A stretch of DNA of 64,000 nucleotides, taken from assembly GCA_028583605.1 (NCBI GenBank), contig CM053326.1, positions 8,192,587 through 8,256,586 on the forward strand, read 5' to 3'. This document shows, piece by piece, positions 45,466 through 57,364 of the stretch. The notes under the pieces are model-generated. The model did not search any database, was not told where the DNA came from, and saw only the letters and a list, made by a program, of their open reading frames with translations. Origin of the DNA: Dastarcus helophoroides. Its lineage: Eukaryota; Arthropoda; Insecta; Coleoptera; Bothrideridae. The position numbers and the translations under genes were made by a program. Position 1 is the stretch's first letter. Each line of letters begins with the position of its first letter.

Positions 45466-47109
45466 CATGTTTTAACAGCATTGTTTAAACGGTGCCCTTA
45501 AGGCAGCACCTGGATAAGTGTAAAATGGGCAAATGTTAATAATCTACCTTCTTTTCCAACGAAGATTTGAGTTTAATTGCCAGTCCTAAGGAAAGGGGTT
45601 TCAGCATATACTTATTAAGATATGGGTTAGTAAGTATATGGGTTTCAGTCAGTAAATTGGTTGTCTGACACGAGATTACGTAAAGGTATTCCTCTGCGTT
45701 TTGTTTTGGTAATATATTGTTCGGAACCTGTTTTAGATTTATAAAAATTCCTGAAATTAAAACAATTAACTAGTGAGCCAAACATGATAACTACCAAATG
45801 CACATTAAATTTATAAAAAATTCAGTAAAAAGTTAACTCTTATAAGAAAAATTACTAGATATATTAACTAAAATTTACATCAAGACTGGATATATTCTTT
45901 ATGTCTCTCAGCTAGATATGGGATTTAAGAAGCCAGATAACTGAAGGTAGCATATAACGGTTATTTGCCAGACTAATAAATTCGGTGTTCCACAGTAAAA
46001 TCCAATTTCAAACTACATAAAACTTGAAAAACTTTTACCACATAGATAAACTTCTATTCAAAAAGCTTATTTTAAAGTTATTAAAGCTTTATTCACTAAT
46101 ATATCTCTAAAAGAACTTTTGCATAATTAGATTACATTCACTATTAGAGACATGTGCTTTGTGCGTTTGGAAACTAATTTCTTTGAGGCAAATTTATAAT
46201 ATATTGTGCAAACGGTCTTTGAAATCATATTAAGGAGACAAATCGTTTTAATCTAATTAAACATTATAGGGTGGAAAAAAAATATTATTATGATATACAG
46301 TTGAACCATTTACTTCGGGGTCAGCCTGTGGAATGTTTATTTATGGTGTGATTTTAAAAGGAGTTTATTTTAATTGTAGAGCTTGATAAAATGTACATTT
46401 GAAATAGTTTGGAATGATTTCAAAATTCAAGGTCTACTACGCTGAATTTTAGCTGTGAAGTCATATGAGCGATTTTTTTTAAACAAAAATCCGTACACAC
46501 CACTAAATTTATCGCCCCCTAAAATGTTTCTATACCAAATTTTATTAAAAACTTTCAAACAAAAACTGTTTTATATACAAATAAAAATGCATATTAAATA
46601 CTTATGGTTTTCATAAATTTATTTTAATATTTGGAATATCCACGAAATAGCTGTGTGTCAGAATTGATAAATTCAAATGTAAGTAGTTGTGATGGTTTGT
46701 CCAGTGTTAATAATGAAAAATCTCACTTTAAGAGATACAATAGCAATTCTAGGTCTTCTTAGTCTAATCTTTCTTACAAAAGTCACGCATAATGGCTGTC
46801 GCATAGTAGAATTTTGACAAATAATGGCCACTTTTTAGAATATTTTAATAAGAGCCCTGATATGTTAATATGTAAGACATTTTAATTGTGCTCATAAGTT
46901 GTATTGATACATCCAACTTACCTCAATAATCAATGTTACCTTTCAGATTGCGCAATGAGAGATTTAACTGTATAATTAATCAAGAAAGAACGGTATAAAA
47001 ATAACTTCATTATGCCACTGAAAATGACATTAGTGATATTTATTAAGTGTTTTATTTTTTAAAGTATTTTGATTAAATCCTTCGGACAATAATACTCTAG
47101 CATGAGTTT
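45466..47109. other. No gene recognised
   Basis: 1.6 kb, AT-rich, no supported frame, RNA gene or delimitable repeat. Confidence 0.5.
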
Positions 47110-47259
47110 TTTTTTTAAGTTTAATCCAATCGCATAGGGTAACCCCATTATGCTTTCAAAGCACTGCGAGTAGGATGCGGAAACAAGGATAGATGGCGAT
47201 GAACCGCCTTCTTAAACAAGGATAGGTTGTAATTCTTGGGGAAAATTTTTTTCCATAAG

Positions 47260-48078
47260 ACCATAAGACGCTAGTATGGCGAGAAGAGATCGGTGCCAGA
47301 CTCTGTCAAAAGCCTTTGAGATATCCAATGCCACAATCCTAGCCTCACCATGTTTTTCCATAGATGAGTTACAGATATGAGTAATATATGCCAGTAGATG
47401 GCCAGTGGAACGTTGTTGTCTAAAACCGTATTGCCTGTTGGAGATGATTCTGTTTTCCTTCAGATATTTGAGAATCTCGATGTTGATAACCTTTGCCATC
47501 ACTTTACATATAATGGGTAACAAAGATATAGGGCGATAGTTGTTAGCCAGATTCCTTTTTCCTTTTTTAGGGACAGGCGGACACTGTAGCAGATTTCCAG
47601 ATGTTAGGGAATACACCTTTTGTTGTAAGAGAGTGTGAACAATTTGCTAAGGACAGAAGTCAACTTTGGGGCGCACTTCTTAAAAACAATAGCGGGAATA
47701 CCATCAAGGTCAGAAGCTTTCGAGGTATCGAGCTCGAGGAGAATCTTCCTGATTGTGCGTTGTCTGAAAACAACTTTAGGCATCGAGGATGCCAACCATA
47801 GGAAGAATAGGGGGTTCTTCGTTTTGAGAATCAAGATTGGAATTTTCAGCAAACTTTAAGGCTAACATGTCAGCCTTTTCCTTGGAGGTAGTAGCAATAT
47901 TGCTATTTTCATCGAGTAAAGGTGAAAAACTTTGAAGATGTAAAATTCTTTTCAATCGACTTTGCAAATCCCCAAAAGGACCTGGAACCGTTCGGACAGT
48001 TGATAAGCCTTTGGCGCATTGTACGATCGAAATCACCTTTTGACTCGTCAATAACCTGTTTACAAGAATTCCGTGCAT
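47260..48078 (-). pseudogene. LINE reverse transcriptase N-terminal part, copy 2
   Basis: Pieces in two frames. The linker (48078-47776) and FRQRTIRKILLELDTSKASDLDG (47852-47604) carry the pre-RT region. KKGKRNLANNYRPISLLPI, RQYGFRQQRSTGHLLAYITH and the motif A box LDISKAFDRVWHRSLL (47616-47212) form fingers and palm. The YxDD box is lost with the internal deletion. Frame changes lie near 47615 and 47800. Confidence 0.85.
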
Positions 48079-48108
48079 CTACAAATATGGTATGAGTCTC
48101 GAGATGGA

Positions 48109-48371
48109 ATTATTTCGCCAACGACTGATATGCGCGATTATTGCAGGAGACAGCCCGAGCACATTTTTAACTGAACCAAGAATTACTGAAGGCAGACTTC
48201 TTTTGGGAGTGGGGAATTGAGCATTCCATACCAATCAGGGATTATTTCGCCAACGACGATATGCGCGATTATTGCAGGAGACAGCCCGAGCACATTTTTA
48301 ACTGAACCAAGATTTACTGGAGGCAGATTTCTTTTGGGTAGTAGGAAATTGAGCATTCCATACCAATCAGG
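48109..48371. repeat. 132-bp tandem duplication inside LINE copy 2
   Basis: Unit 1 is 48109-48240 and unit 2 is 48241-48371, both starting ATTATTTCGCCAACGAC and ending CATACCAATCAGG. They differ by a handful of bases and small indels, so the duplication is younger than the insertion but not fresh. Confidence 0.9.
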
Positions 48372-48599
48372 ATAGTTTTCGTGATGGATTCGGCGACTAA
48401 GGAAGGGTTGTCTGAGTTAAAGCAGACTTCCTGCAATGGAAAAGATGCAAATAAGTCTCTTAATTTTTCCCAGTTTGCAGAGTTAAAGTGCCAAACCCCT
48501 TCGGGACTGTGTCTGGGAAGGAGGTGGTATATGAAGCGAGCGAGAGGCTGCTACAAGCTTGTGATCCGAATTTCCAAACGGTGATGTCACAGAGATTTT

Positions 48600-49020
48600 A
48601 TACTAATTTGGTGAATTTGAAAGGAAAAGGTCGAATAGATTAGGTTGATGGGTATCTCCATCAGGAATTCTTGTGGGTTCCTCAACTAATTGCGATAGTC
48701 CCACAATTGATGGCGAAAGCCTCTGCCTCCCTTCCCGCGTCGTCAGTTCGGGAAGAAAACCTTAACCAGGGAATGTTGTGTACGTTGAAGTCACCGAGAA
48801 AGACAACCTGAGCTTTTGGATAATTTGTCTGTAAGGTGATCAAGTTACGGAGCGAAAAGAGAAGAGCTGTCTTTATGAGGGATCGCTTTGGAGACAAATT
48901 AAGTGAACAGATGAATATAACTTCGTTTTTGAAGTAGATTTTCAGCCAAATCACATCATGATCAGCAGATTTCAGTACTTCTTCTCGTTGACTAGGACAG
49001 GTCGCTTCGCGTAAAAGCAC
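48600..49020 (-). pseudogene. LINE endonuclease fragment, copy 2
   Basis: Frame 49020-48682 has FICSLNLSPKRSL and the endonuclease box VVFLGDFNVHNIPWL. After one stop, the following stretch reads EEPTRIPDG and NLFDLFLSN, typical of the end of this domain in Jockey/CR1 LINEs. The N-terminal third is missing through 5' truncation at about 49022. Confidence 0.8.
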
Positions 49021-50147
49021 AAATTCCCCTGAGCTTTAGTGGCCAAGTTATTTCTAGTAAATGCTACAGGGTTAATGCTGATCGATGATCAAGTAGCAAA
49101 GTTTATTTGTGCTTATTTTTCAATGAGGGATTTAACTAAAAGATAATCTAAATCCACCCAATGTATTGAAAGATTCAAGTAACATCGTTGCTAGTAAAAG
49201 TCAGGTCCATCTTACATATGTTTAATGTAAGAATAAGGTAAACTAATACTTTACTTGCAGAAATCAAAATCCTTGATAAAACCAAAAAGTGCTCACCACA
49301 AGAATATCTACTTGTGGCCTCAAGAATATTCCTAAAATAAACAAACTATACTTATGCCCCATTGCAATTTACATGCTCCCTGTATGGATCTAAAGGACAA
49401 AATTGTCATCTAAAAGTCGGTGCTAAATTTGTGCAGCCTGATTATTCATTCGAAGGACATGATATTTAATAAAATTAATAAAAGAAGAAAAATTATAGAA
49501 AAGCGAAAAATTATTGAGCAAAAAACACTAGTGTGATGGATGAAGAATATGAAAAAGAGAAGAAAAATGAATTCACTACACAATATGTTTTGTAAACTTA
49601 ATACTAAATAAATATTTTTTTACATAAAACATTTTATTCATTGCACTAAAAATTAAGCTGAATTTTCCAAAATTATCATTGGGCTTATGCTGTTAAAAGA
49701 GTCTTTTTTGTTTATTTAATCATTTGAATTTAGAAAGTAAATAGTTTATGGGAACAATCAAGATATTTTGCGAAACATTTAGTTAATAAAACTTTAACAT
49801 TGACTGATAGACAACGCACAGGCCTAAATGGGTGACTCCGCAAGAATGAAATTTTATACACGAAGGTCACGTATAACATAGATGAGCACACAGATAGGAT
49901 TTTTAAAAATTCAACTTGTAAGGGCCTGAAAATGGGCATCAAAAAACTAAAAAAGGTAGACAATAAATAATACACTCGACTGTATTTAACATTGTCTGTA
50001 CGCAATAACTCATCACCTTGACTGCATAACAACGCATTCACGGCACCGCGGTATTTGTTTAGCTTATCGCATTTCTTTTGTATGGCCATGTGCCGGTAAA
50101 ACTGAGAGTATATATTTTGGTGTAGAACGAAAAACATTGATCATACA

Positions 50148-50155
50148 TGACGTCA
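50148..50155. promoter_or_regulatory. CRE-type palindrome TGACGTCA
   Basis: A perfect 8-bp CREB/ATF consensus 51 bp upstream of a possible start codon. The match alone is weak evidence, but its place just before a coding-looking ATG makes it worth marking. Confidence 0.3.
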
Positions 50156-50205
50156 TTTTAACTTCAATTTGACTGATTCAAGGGTTTGGACATATCAAAA
50201 TAGAA

Positions 50206-50260
50206 ATGTCGACAGCGGAAGAAAAAGATTTAAAACACGAGGTAAAGGCAAAGGAGGAGG
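50206..50260 (+). CDS. Possible first coding exon of an unidentified gene
   Basis: ATG at 50206 opens a charged peptide (MSTAEEKDLKHEVKAKEE) that stands out from the AT-rich surroundings and uses GAG, AAG and GCG codons. A donor GAGG|GTATGC follows at 50261. Without splicing it ends at 50298 after 30 codons. No family recognised and no second exon found within reach. Could be chance. Confidence 0.25.
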
Positions 50261-51581
50261 GTATGCGCAGGGCAAGTTACCCAAAAATTAATTCTTAACA
50301 TTTGAGAAAAGTCTAATGGTTTCTGACATGTAATCTCATCAGGTACACGGCTGATAACAACATTTTTTTTTCAATTTACTTAACATTTCTTTGGCCCAGT
50401 TTGGAAATATTAAAATTTGTATGGTTTGTTGACAATTTTCTAAACAGTTTTTGAAATGCGACTACGTGAAGAATAATAACAACATGTTTTAGGATGAACC
50501 CATGAATATCCTGCAACTACACATAACTGTTAACTTTAAAAAATGTCAACTTTGATTCTTAAAAGTTGTTTGAAAATTGCAGTCAGGGTTAGTATAAATA
50601 AACCGACTTTTTTATTTTGGTTTTTTTCTGCATTTAATTTTGGATTGATATGATTTCTGATACATTCTATTTTGCTTAACTTGCCTTTGCAGCTGGTTAA
50701 TGAAGTTTTGCTGGGAGTATTGAGTGGTTAAGTGGGTTAAGAAAATTTAATGACGGCTATTGACGCATGTGCAAACACGAAAATTAACGGTGATAATTAA
50801 TGGCTTGTCATTAAGCAGTGTTAATGTTGTATCAAGACGCAATAATTTTTAAACTGTTAATCATGACTACTCTGTATGGAACCCATTTTCACCCTGGCTT
50901 CATTTTCGTCATTTTTGGTAATAATTATCTATAATTGTCCATATTAACCAATTGCATAATTTTGTTTCGGGTTGTAAATTTTCTCTTCTCCGCGAAGCAG
51001 CTTCATGATCATTGTACGATCTCTTCATCCACAATCCGCATATTTTGCAATCTAGTATAATTATTTTATGGTTGTGTGCTTATTTTTGTGTTCTTTAATA
51101 AAATCTTATATGGAAGTCAGCACACAGAAATCCCTTTGGAAACTGAACACTAGCGATATTTACAGCGATTTTAAAAATTTCTCTTCTTGAATTTAGTTGA
51201 AGGTAGTTGACATCTCAATGTTGTGGAAAAAGAGGCAGGAGACGAAAAAGCCAGATAAATTTAGCCCCTATGTCTTATAGAGGATTTGTAAATAATAACA
51301 AAAATTAAATTGCCGTTAGAATTAGCAGCTTTGTGGTGAGAGGATGAAATTAAATGGAAGTCTTAAAATATTCAATATCCGGTTTCAGAGCTTCTAAAAT
51401 GAAAATTTCGGACAGCAAATATGTAATAGAGCGACTGGTAGGCAAACAAGTGAGACGTATTAAATAAATGAGTTAACCATTTGACTAATGTAGAATGAAG
51501 CAATTTGCAGATCGAATTGATGTTTCAATTTAATTAGTTAAATTCACGTTTTGGACCTTTACTTCAGAGTTGTCCAATGTA

Positions 51582-52142
51582 CAGGGTCTTTGATTATAAA
51601 TGCACCCCTCATTTTTCTTGGAAAATATAATAAATACAAAAAATTTTGAATACATAAGTTTTTAAGTCCCCTTTTAAGTTTAGTTTTGAAGTAAATTTCC
51701 AATATACAGAAATAGCGATAGTTGCAAATTCCCAATATGATCCGGATTTTCCAATATGCAAAAACTAAACACCCTGTACCTAGCAAAATTATTTAAAATA
51801 AAAATTTAAAGGATTTCTATGAACTTTTAAATTTAATTTTTTTTTGTAGACATCTATTATTTGTGAAAAATTAAGATCATATTGGCGATTTATAATTATT
51901 AATATTTAATAAACAATTGAATTCAGATATAGGTATGTTATATAAAACTTATGTGGCATTTTTGGGAGAATTTGAAAATGGAAACATAATTGGGGTGTTC
52001 TATTTAAAAAAACCAAAGTTGACTTTGATTCTGAAAATACGTAACACCCTGTATATCGCAAAGTTATTTCAAATGAAAATCTAAGAGAGGTCTAGAAATT
52101 TCCGTATTCAACAGGGGGGTGCATTTATAACCAAAGACCCTG
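51582..52142. mobile_element. Tc1/mariner-like MITE, 561 bp
   Basis: Ends CAGGGTCTTTGATTATAAAT and (inverted) CAGGGTCTTTGGTTATAAAT, flanked by TA (51580-51581, 52143-52144). A second pair of inverted or direct motifs, ACACCCTGTA with GCAAA(A/G)TTATTT, occurs inside at 51770 and 52044, as if an older MITE end were included. Confidence 0.85.
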
Positions 52143-52354
52143 TATAGGATCAGTTTTCTTAATGGATGCCCCCAAAAAATTTAATAAAAAATCATGGTAT
52201 TTTAGCAGATTTTACTTCTGCTAATTGATCGGTAGTAGTGTTGTAAATGTAAGGCCACACAAAAAAGTTATTTTTTTTAAATGTTACAAAATATATATTT
52301 CTACAGATTTGACTTCCTTTAGTTATTCTGATTATAAATATTTACACATGTAAC

Positions 52355-52677
52355 ATAATCGATTTTCTGGTTTTTGAGTTATTTTAATTGTATTGTGATT
52401 ATATCGACACAAAAACGATATTTTATAAAATCGTAATAAATGAACAAATAAAGTAATCAGCAAAGGAAAAAAAAATGTCGGAATTATTAATATAAATTAC
52501 GTCACATTTTTAAAATAACCATCATTAAGTTTATTAAAAAAACATTACTTTCCTATACTTTGTTTTATTTGCTTATTATTTCATTTGTGCATTTATTATG
52601 AGTTTTTAAAATAAAGTTTTTGTCATGATGTATTCGTAATAAAATTAAAGTAACTCAAAAACCAATAAATCGATTAT
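52355..52677. mobile_element. Foldback MITE, 323 bp
   Basis: Left arm ATAATCGATTTTCTGGTTTTTGAGTTA pairs with the inverted right arm ATAATCGATTTATTGGTTTTTGAGTTA. AATTAAA-rich sequence continues the pairing inward. No coding sequence and no clear target duplication. Confidence 0.7.
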
Positions 52678-52783
52678 AAAGCTTTCCCAATTAGAACCCT
52701 CGATCTTTAAAGTATAATAAAGGAAAAAGTATAAGTGAAACTGACGTAATGTAATATTTGTTTTAAAGCATATAATGGTGACA

Positions 52784-52994
52784 TTATATTTTAAAACTTA
52801 TGTCACTTAAATGTCCGCCGCGGCTTTGTCTGGTGAGTCGAATTCTGGGAGTCCAATTTTCGATCACCTGACTGCACAGATGTGGCTCAATCGCAGCAAT
52901 TTTACGCCTCATCTTGGCTTTAAGAGCGTCAACTTTTCGAGGTTTATCGGCATAGAGACGAGATTTAAGGAAACCCCAGAGAAAAAAATCCGGT
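52784..52994 (-). pseudogene. Tc1/mariner transposase C-terminal fragment
   Basis: Minus-strand frame with EPDFFLWGFLKSRLYADKP, KMRRKIAAIEPHLCSQVIENW and a C-terminus GGHLSDISFKI ending at 52784. DFFLWGFLK is the segment after the third catalytic residue in this transposase family. Nothing of the rest of the protein is adjacent. It lies about 180 bp past the UGT stop on the same strand, so it may fall in or near the UGT 3' UTR. Confidence 0.75.
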
Positions 52995-53116
52995 TCCACT
53001 TTAAGTTCTTCTCCAATTATTTCATTTCGTACCCTATTCCCCCTCGTCCTTTCTAATACTCTTCTTAAATGTAACATCTTTATGTAATAATTAACATAAA
53101 AGAAGGTAATAAAGCA

Positions 53117-53136
53117 AGAATTTATTTTAAATTTTA
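53117..53136 (-). terminator. Candidate poly(A) signals of the UGT gene
   Basis: AATAAA hexamers on the minus strand about 40-60 bp after the UGT stop (53177), in TTTACAATAAAATTTAAAATAAATTC. This is the first such pair downstream, so the mRNA may end here. Confidence 0.45.
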
Positions 53137-53176
53137 TTGTAAAATTAATTATTTTTACTTTGCTTGTAGGTTAATT

Positions 53177-55168
53177 TTAATGACGTTTTTCTTTAATATT
53201 TGCTTTTCTACTAAATACTAATTTTAGTAATTTCTTTAAAGTATAAACCACGACAGCAATTATAACAATAGAAAAAACAGCGAGAAAAGTTAGTACATCT
53301 AGGAGGTACACCTGGTACCAAGGCATATCAACTGCAGCTGTCCTCATGAATGAAGCTCCCTTGTGCCTGGCTACGTATTCGACCCAATAAATGGCAGTTT
53401 CTAATGGTGGTAGAGGCCTATCTTTAAACCTTGCCGATAGATCCTTGGCCCTTTTTTGAAATCTGCAATATAGGCGTAAAAAATATAATAAATTACATTT
53501 ACCTTAAAGCTGACTTCAAATAGAAACTTAAAAATAATTAATTTATAATCGTAAAATATGTTTCAGCTGCCAAAAAAGTAAAAAATATCGGGGTGTTATT
53601 GAAAACACTAAAAAATTATGACGCAGAAACTGTTTGAAAGACCATCCCTCTTCTATACTAAGGGTAAGTAGTAGTTTGTAATAATTTTCTCTTATTGCAG
53701 TAGAGAAAATTTCTTATTGATATTCGTTATATCAAGAGTGTTACGACGTAAAATAAGCTAAGTTATTTTTCTTGACTTTTTTGAAGAAGAAAATCTTTGG
53801 AATCAATTTAAGTCGTTAAAACTTGAGTGCATGAAAATCGTTATCTTAAATGTAAGAAAGTGCCAAACTTTTAAACATAAATCGTTACTGGGCCGAATCC
53901 GTTACTATTTTCCTTGATCAATTATGTATCAGTAGGGATCATATTAAACCAAATTGAACCAATGTTGCCTAAGGAGCAATCGCCTCAGATTTAAATTTAA
54001 ATCTCTTCAATAATACTATAATATCCTTATAATCATTTTGCTGCTTTGGTTAACCTAATAGCAATTGTACTAACAATAGGTAGTAGGAAATGTCAGGTAA
54101 AAAATGGGTCCAATTAGTAAAGGACCGCATCAAGTAAAGAAAGGAAAATTCGGTACCTTAATAAGTTCAAAAATAGAAGAACATACCTGTTTTATAAATT
54201 TGCTGCAATTTTAAGATTTGGCTCTTAAGAGAATGTAAACAATTCAAATTATTGTTTATATGCTTATTTAAAAATTTCGTTCGTTTTTTTTAGCTTGATT
54301 TTATTTCGCTTTGCTTAGAATTTAATCAAAAAAATATTTAACTTTAGGCATAAGAAACCAATACAAATAATCGTAGGGAACAGAATGGCATAAAGAAAAT
54401 ATTTTACTTCCACATTTTTTTAATAATGGCAACGACATTTAACATTCAATGATTCGGGGTGTGGAAACGTCACTTGCTGGGGTTGTTTAACCTTTATAAT
54501 TATTGTCACAAAGCTTTACTAATAAAAGTAAATTTACTAGAAATTTATTTGATGCATTTTCTTCTAAAATGTGATTTTTTATTTAGCAAATCAGTGTCGT
54601 TTCCAGATATTTTTAATTTGTTTCCTCACAAAATAATAACGAAAAATAGAAAAAAACTATACACTTACGCTGGTGTCAAAACTGTCCTCAAAGCTTCAGT
54701 AAGTGTTTTTTCATTTGCATCTTGGAGCTTCAGAATTATACCACCTCCGCTTTCCTCTAACGCCTTAGCATTCAAAAATTGATCTCCGAATTGCGGCATA
54801 ACCACCATCGGAACCCCGCAATGTACAGCTTCAGTAGTTCCAAGTAAACCCCCGTGACCGATGTAGGCTTTTACATTGGGATCACCTAAAATAGTAAATT
54901 GTTCTTATCAATTGAAATGTTGGAATCCACTGAAAATACACGCACATAAAATATCTAATTGTGGCATCCATTTTTGAGTCATAACGTTAGCAGGCTTGTC
55001 CGGCATTGAATCGTTTTCCCATTTCCACAAGACTCTTTGTGATAGCTTCGAAAATACTTTCAGGAATACTTTCCTTTTTTCTTCCGGGAATGTATGTCCT
55101 TTTATCAATGAACCCAAACTGAAGTAGATTATACCATTTTCAGATTCATTAACAAACCTCCCAATATT
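53177..55168 (-). CDS. UDP-glucuronosyltransferase (UGT), C-terminal three exons
   Basis: Exons 55168-54946, 54885-54669 and 53462-53177 splice cleanly (introns 60 bp and 1206 bp, all GT-AG) to 241 codons plus stop. Exon a has the donor-binding entry (IIYFSLGSLIKG, KWMPQLDIL). Exon b has the UGT signature with GHGG and GVPMVVMPQFGDQ, where the H and DQ contact the UDP-sugar. Exon c has RPLPPLETAIYWVEYVARHKGA, one membrane helix (YLLDVLTFLAVFSIVIIAVVVY) and a cytosolic tail ending KEKRH, a KxKxx-type ER-retention signal. Insect UGTs conjugate lipophilic toxins and endogenous compounds with glucose in the ER lumen. The N-terminal aglycone-binding half (about 270 residues) is not found up to 64000, so the gene has a long intron or is cut by the window. 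No disabling change in the exons seen. Confidence 0.93.
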
Positions 55169-55711
55169 CTACAACAGGAGATGGAAAATACAATATTGTC
55201 AAAAGTGTAAAAAACATTTTTAAACAGTTTATGCAGGGTGTTTTATTCCTGTTGTGTAAAAATTTATGGTAGGAGCTTTTGAGCTAAAAAAAGAACAAAA
55301 TTAAAGATGCTTATATTCGCACATTCCCTAAAACATCAAGCTTCCGAGATAAGTTATATTTTTCTATAAAAAAACTATGTGAAGTGACAGCAGTCAGTCC
55401 TACTTTGCAGGATTAAGAAAAAATAATTTTCTTCGGTGCAAACTAACACTGACAATATTTGGTATGTATACGCTATCGTTATTCAAAACCCGATATTATT
55501 TTACTACCCTCGCAATTCAATTTTCGAGGATTGACGTGGCAAATTTTATATTTATGATAACCCATGCTCCTATCGCAAGCCATTAACGAAAGGCAGAGGC
55601 AAAATAGCTTTTGGATAAAAAAAGAGCTTCATTTTAACAATGATACAGTCAATGATACTGTTAATTCAAAAATTATACGAGGAATTTCATTTCCGTCCGT
55701 TGATCTGTGTA
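55169..55711. other. UGT intron, no gene
   Basis: Begins with the acceptor TTGTAG of the UGT exon and has no supported coding frame. AGGGTGTTTTATTCCTGTTG near 55236 looks like a lone mariner-MITE end. Confidence 0.45.
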
Positions 55712-57234
55712 CAGGGTGAGCGAAGCTCGATGTCTCGGCGCTATTATAAGAAAAGGAAAAGCGATATAAAAAATCTGGAACGAGATTCTTACATTGGATC
55801 GAATAAGATTCATTTTAAGCTCAAATTTCTTAATTTTTTCACATTTAGAAACCAAAGTAATGACGTTATTGATTTTTTTTCTCCAGAAACATATCTACAT
55901 TTTTGTCCATTAATAAGAGCTACTTTTTTTAAATAAATTTTGTAGACGAAAAAATTTGATATATTTTTGCGTTAAAAAGTTATAAGCCAATTTATTGTAA
56001 AAAATGTATTATTAAAAATTCGCAATTGGCTCATTTGGAAACAAATCTTTTAAATATTTTTAGGTTTAGAATAACATGTTTGGGGTATCTCAAAGAAGAT
56101 TTACCTGCTCTTCTAGGATTCTTTTGAAATTTTTCATCAATAATACAGGGTGAGTCAGGAAGAATGGGCTAACGCAAAACTGGAGATACTAGACACCAAA
56201 ATATTACGATTGAGCTCAACAGGCCTTATACTAATGTGACTGGTTTAAGAGACGAGGCATTCAAGGTTTAAATTTTATTCCGAAATTTCTCAATAATTGA
56301 GGAAGTTTTGGTGCTATAAATTTAATATTTTAACTTTAGACGACTTAAACTTACTTTAGCTTACTTTAGCTTTACTTTAGCTTTACTTTAGCTCTAGACA
56401 AAAGTACCTTTTCTTTGTAGAATTAATTGTTCTTTTATAATGTCTACTTGTTTTAAGTAAAACTCAACAGATAAAAAAATGTTTTAATTTACGTAAATGA
56501 TTATGTGAAACCAGCGCTTTCTAGGGGCAACGTCAATATAAATTGAAAATTCGTAATTCTGACACCAAAAAACATAGTATTCTAAAATATTAAATTTATA
56601 GCATTAAAATTTCCTCAATTATTCAAAAATTTCAGAATAAAATTTAAACTTTGAACGCTCTGTATCTCTTAAACCAGCTACATTGGTATGAGGCATATTA
56701 AGCTCAATCGTAATATTTCGATGTCTAATTTCTCCAGTTTACCATTTGCCCATTCTTTCTGAGTCACCCTGTATATCATTTACGTGAACATTTTTCTAAA
56801 TCAAATGGCAACATAAAATGTTTGTCAACCATTAATTTAGTTATTGACAAATGACACTATACTTTAATTTTTAATTTATTGCATTTCCATGAGCTATTTG
56901 TCTAAATCGTAGTAATTACGAATTTTTGATAATATTCTTTTTTTACAATAAAATTGCTTACAACTTTTTAACCAAAAAAAGATTCCAAATTTTTTTCCTT
57001 ACAAAATTTGTTTAGAAAATTCAGGTCTTTTTGAATATGTAGAAATACAGGTATGTTTCTGGAAAAAAAAAAGTTCAACGACATCATTACTTTGGTTTCC
57101 AACTCTGTAAAAATATGCAAATTTGACTTAAAATGGGCCTTATTGAATCCAATTCAAGAACCTTTTTTCAGATTTCTTATATCGTTTTTCCTTTTCTTAT
57201 AATAGAGCTGAGACATCGAGTTTCGCTCACCCGG
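55712..57234. mobile_element. Long-arm Tc1/mariner-like MITE, interrupted by another MITE
   Basis: Ends CAGGGTGAGCGAAGCTCGAT and (inverted) CCGGGTGAGCGAAACTCGAT, flanked by TA (55710-55711, 57235-57236). The arms are about 430 bp long and pair almost throughout (TATTATAAGAAAAGGAAAA, GAAACCAAAGTAATGA, AAATTTTGTA). The MITE 56146-56771 sits in the middle. Frames in the arms (55640-55936, 55673-55855) are by-products. Confidence 0.85.
56146..56771. mobile_element. Tc1/mariner-like MITE nested in the previous one, 626 bp
   Basis: Ends CAGGGTGAGTCAGGAAGAAT and (inverted) CAGGGTGACTCAGAAAGAAT, flanked by TA. Arms of about 180 bp share CAATAATTGAGGAA and CTCAATCGTAATATT (or inverse). A TTTACTTTAGC tandem run near 56355-56390 marks the loop. 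Confidence 0.85.
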
Positions 57235-57364
57235 TACATCTGTGATCACATTGAAGGTTGCAATTCTTGGCTTTGTTTGAGTTAGATTCAAAATTTTTTA
57301 AAATATAACTCTACTGATTTTGAGAAGGACTGCTTAAATAGTTTAATTTTTATTAAATCATATA

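Larger units (their letters stand above)
47110..49022 (-). mobile_element. LINE (CR1/Jockey-like), copy 2, internally deleted
   Basis: The 3' block 47110-47255 and the RT block 47277-47485 match copy 1 (29311-29465 and 30361-30570). About 880 bp that copy 1 has between them (29470-30348) is absent here. The 5' side extends further than copy 1, to the endonuclease, and stops near 49022. Between RT and endonuclease is a 132-bp tandem duplication (48109-48371). Confidence 0.85.
49023..51581. other. Intergenic region, one possible small exon
   Basis: No transposon ends recognised and no long frame. It contains the CRE-like palindrome and the possible first coding exon listed separately (50148-50298). 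Confidence 0.45.

Noticed and set aside
52811..53056. 81-codon plus-strand frame
   Set aside because: Antisense of the mariner transposase fragment.
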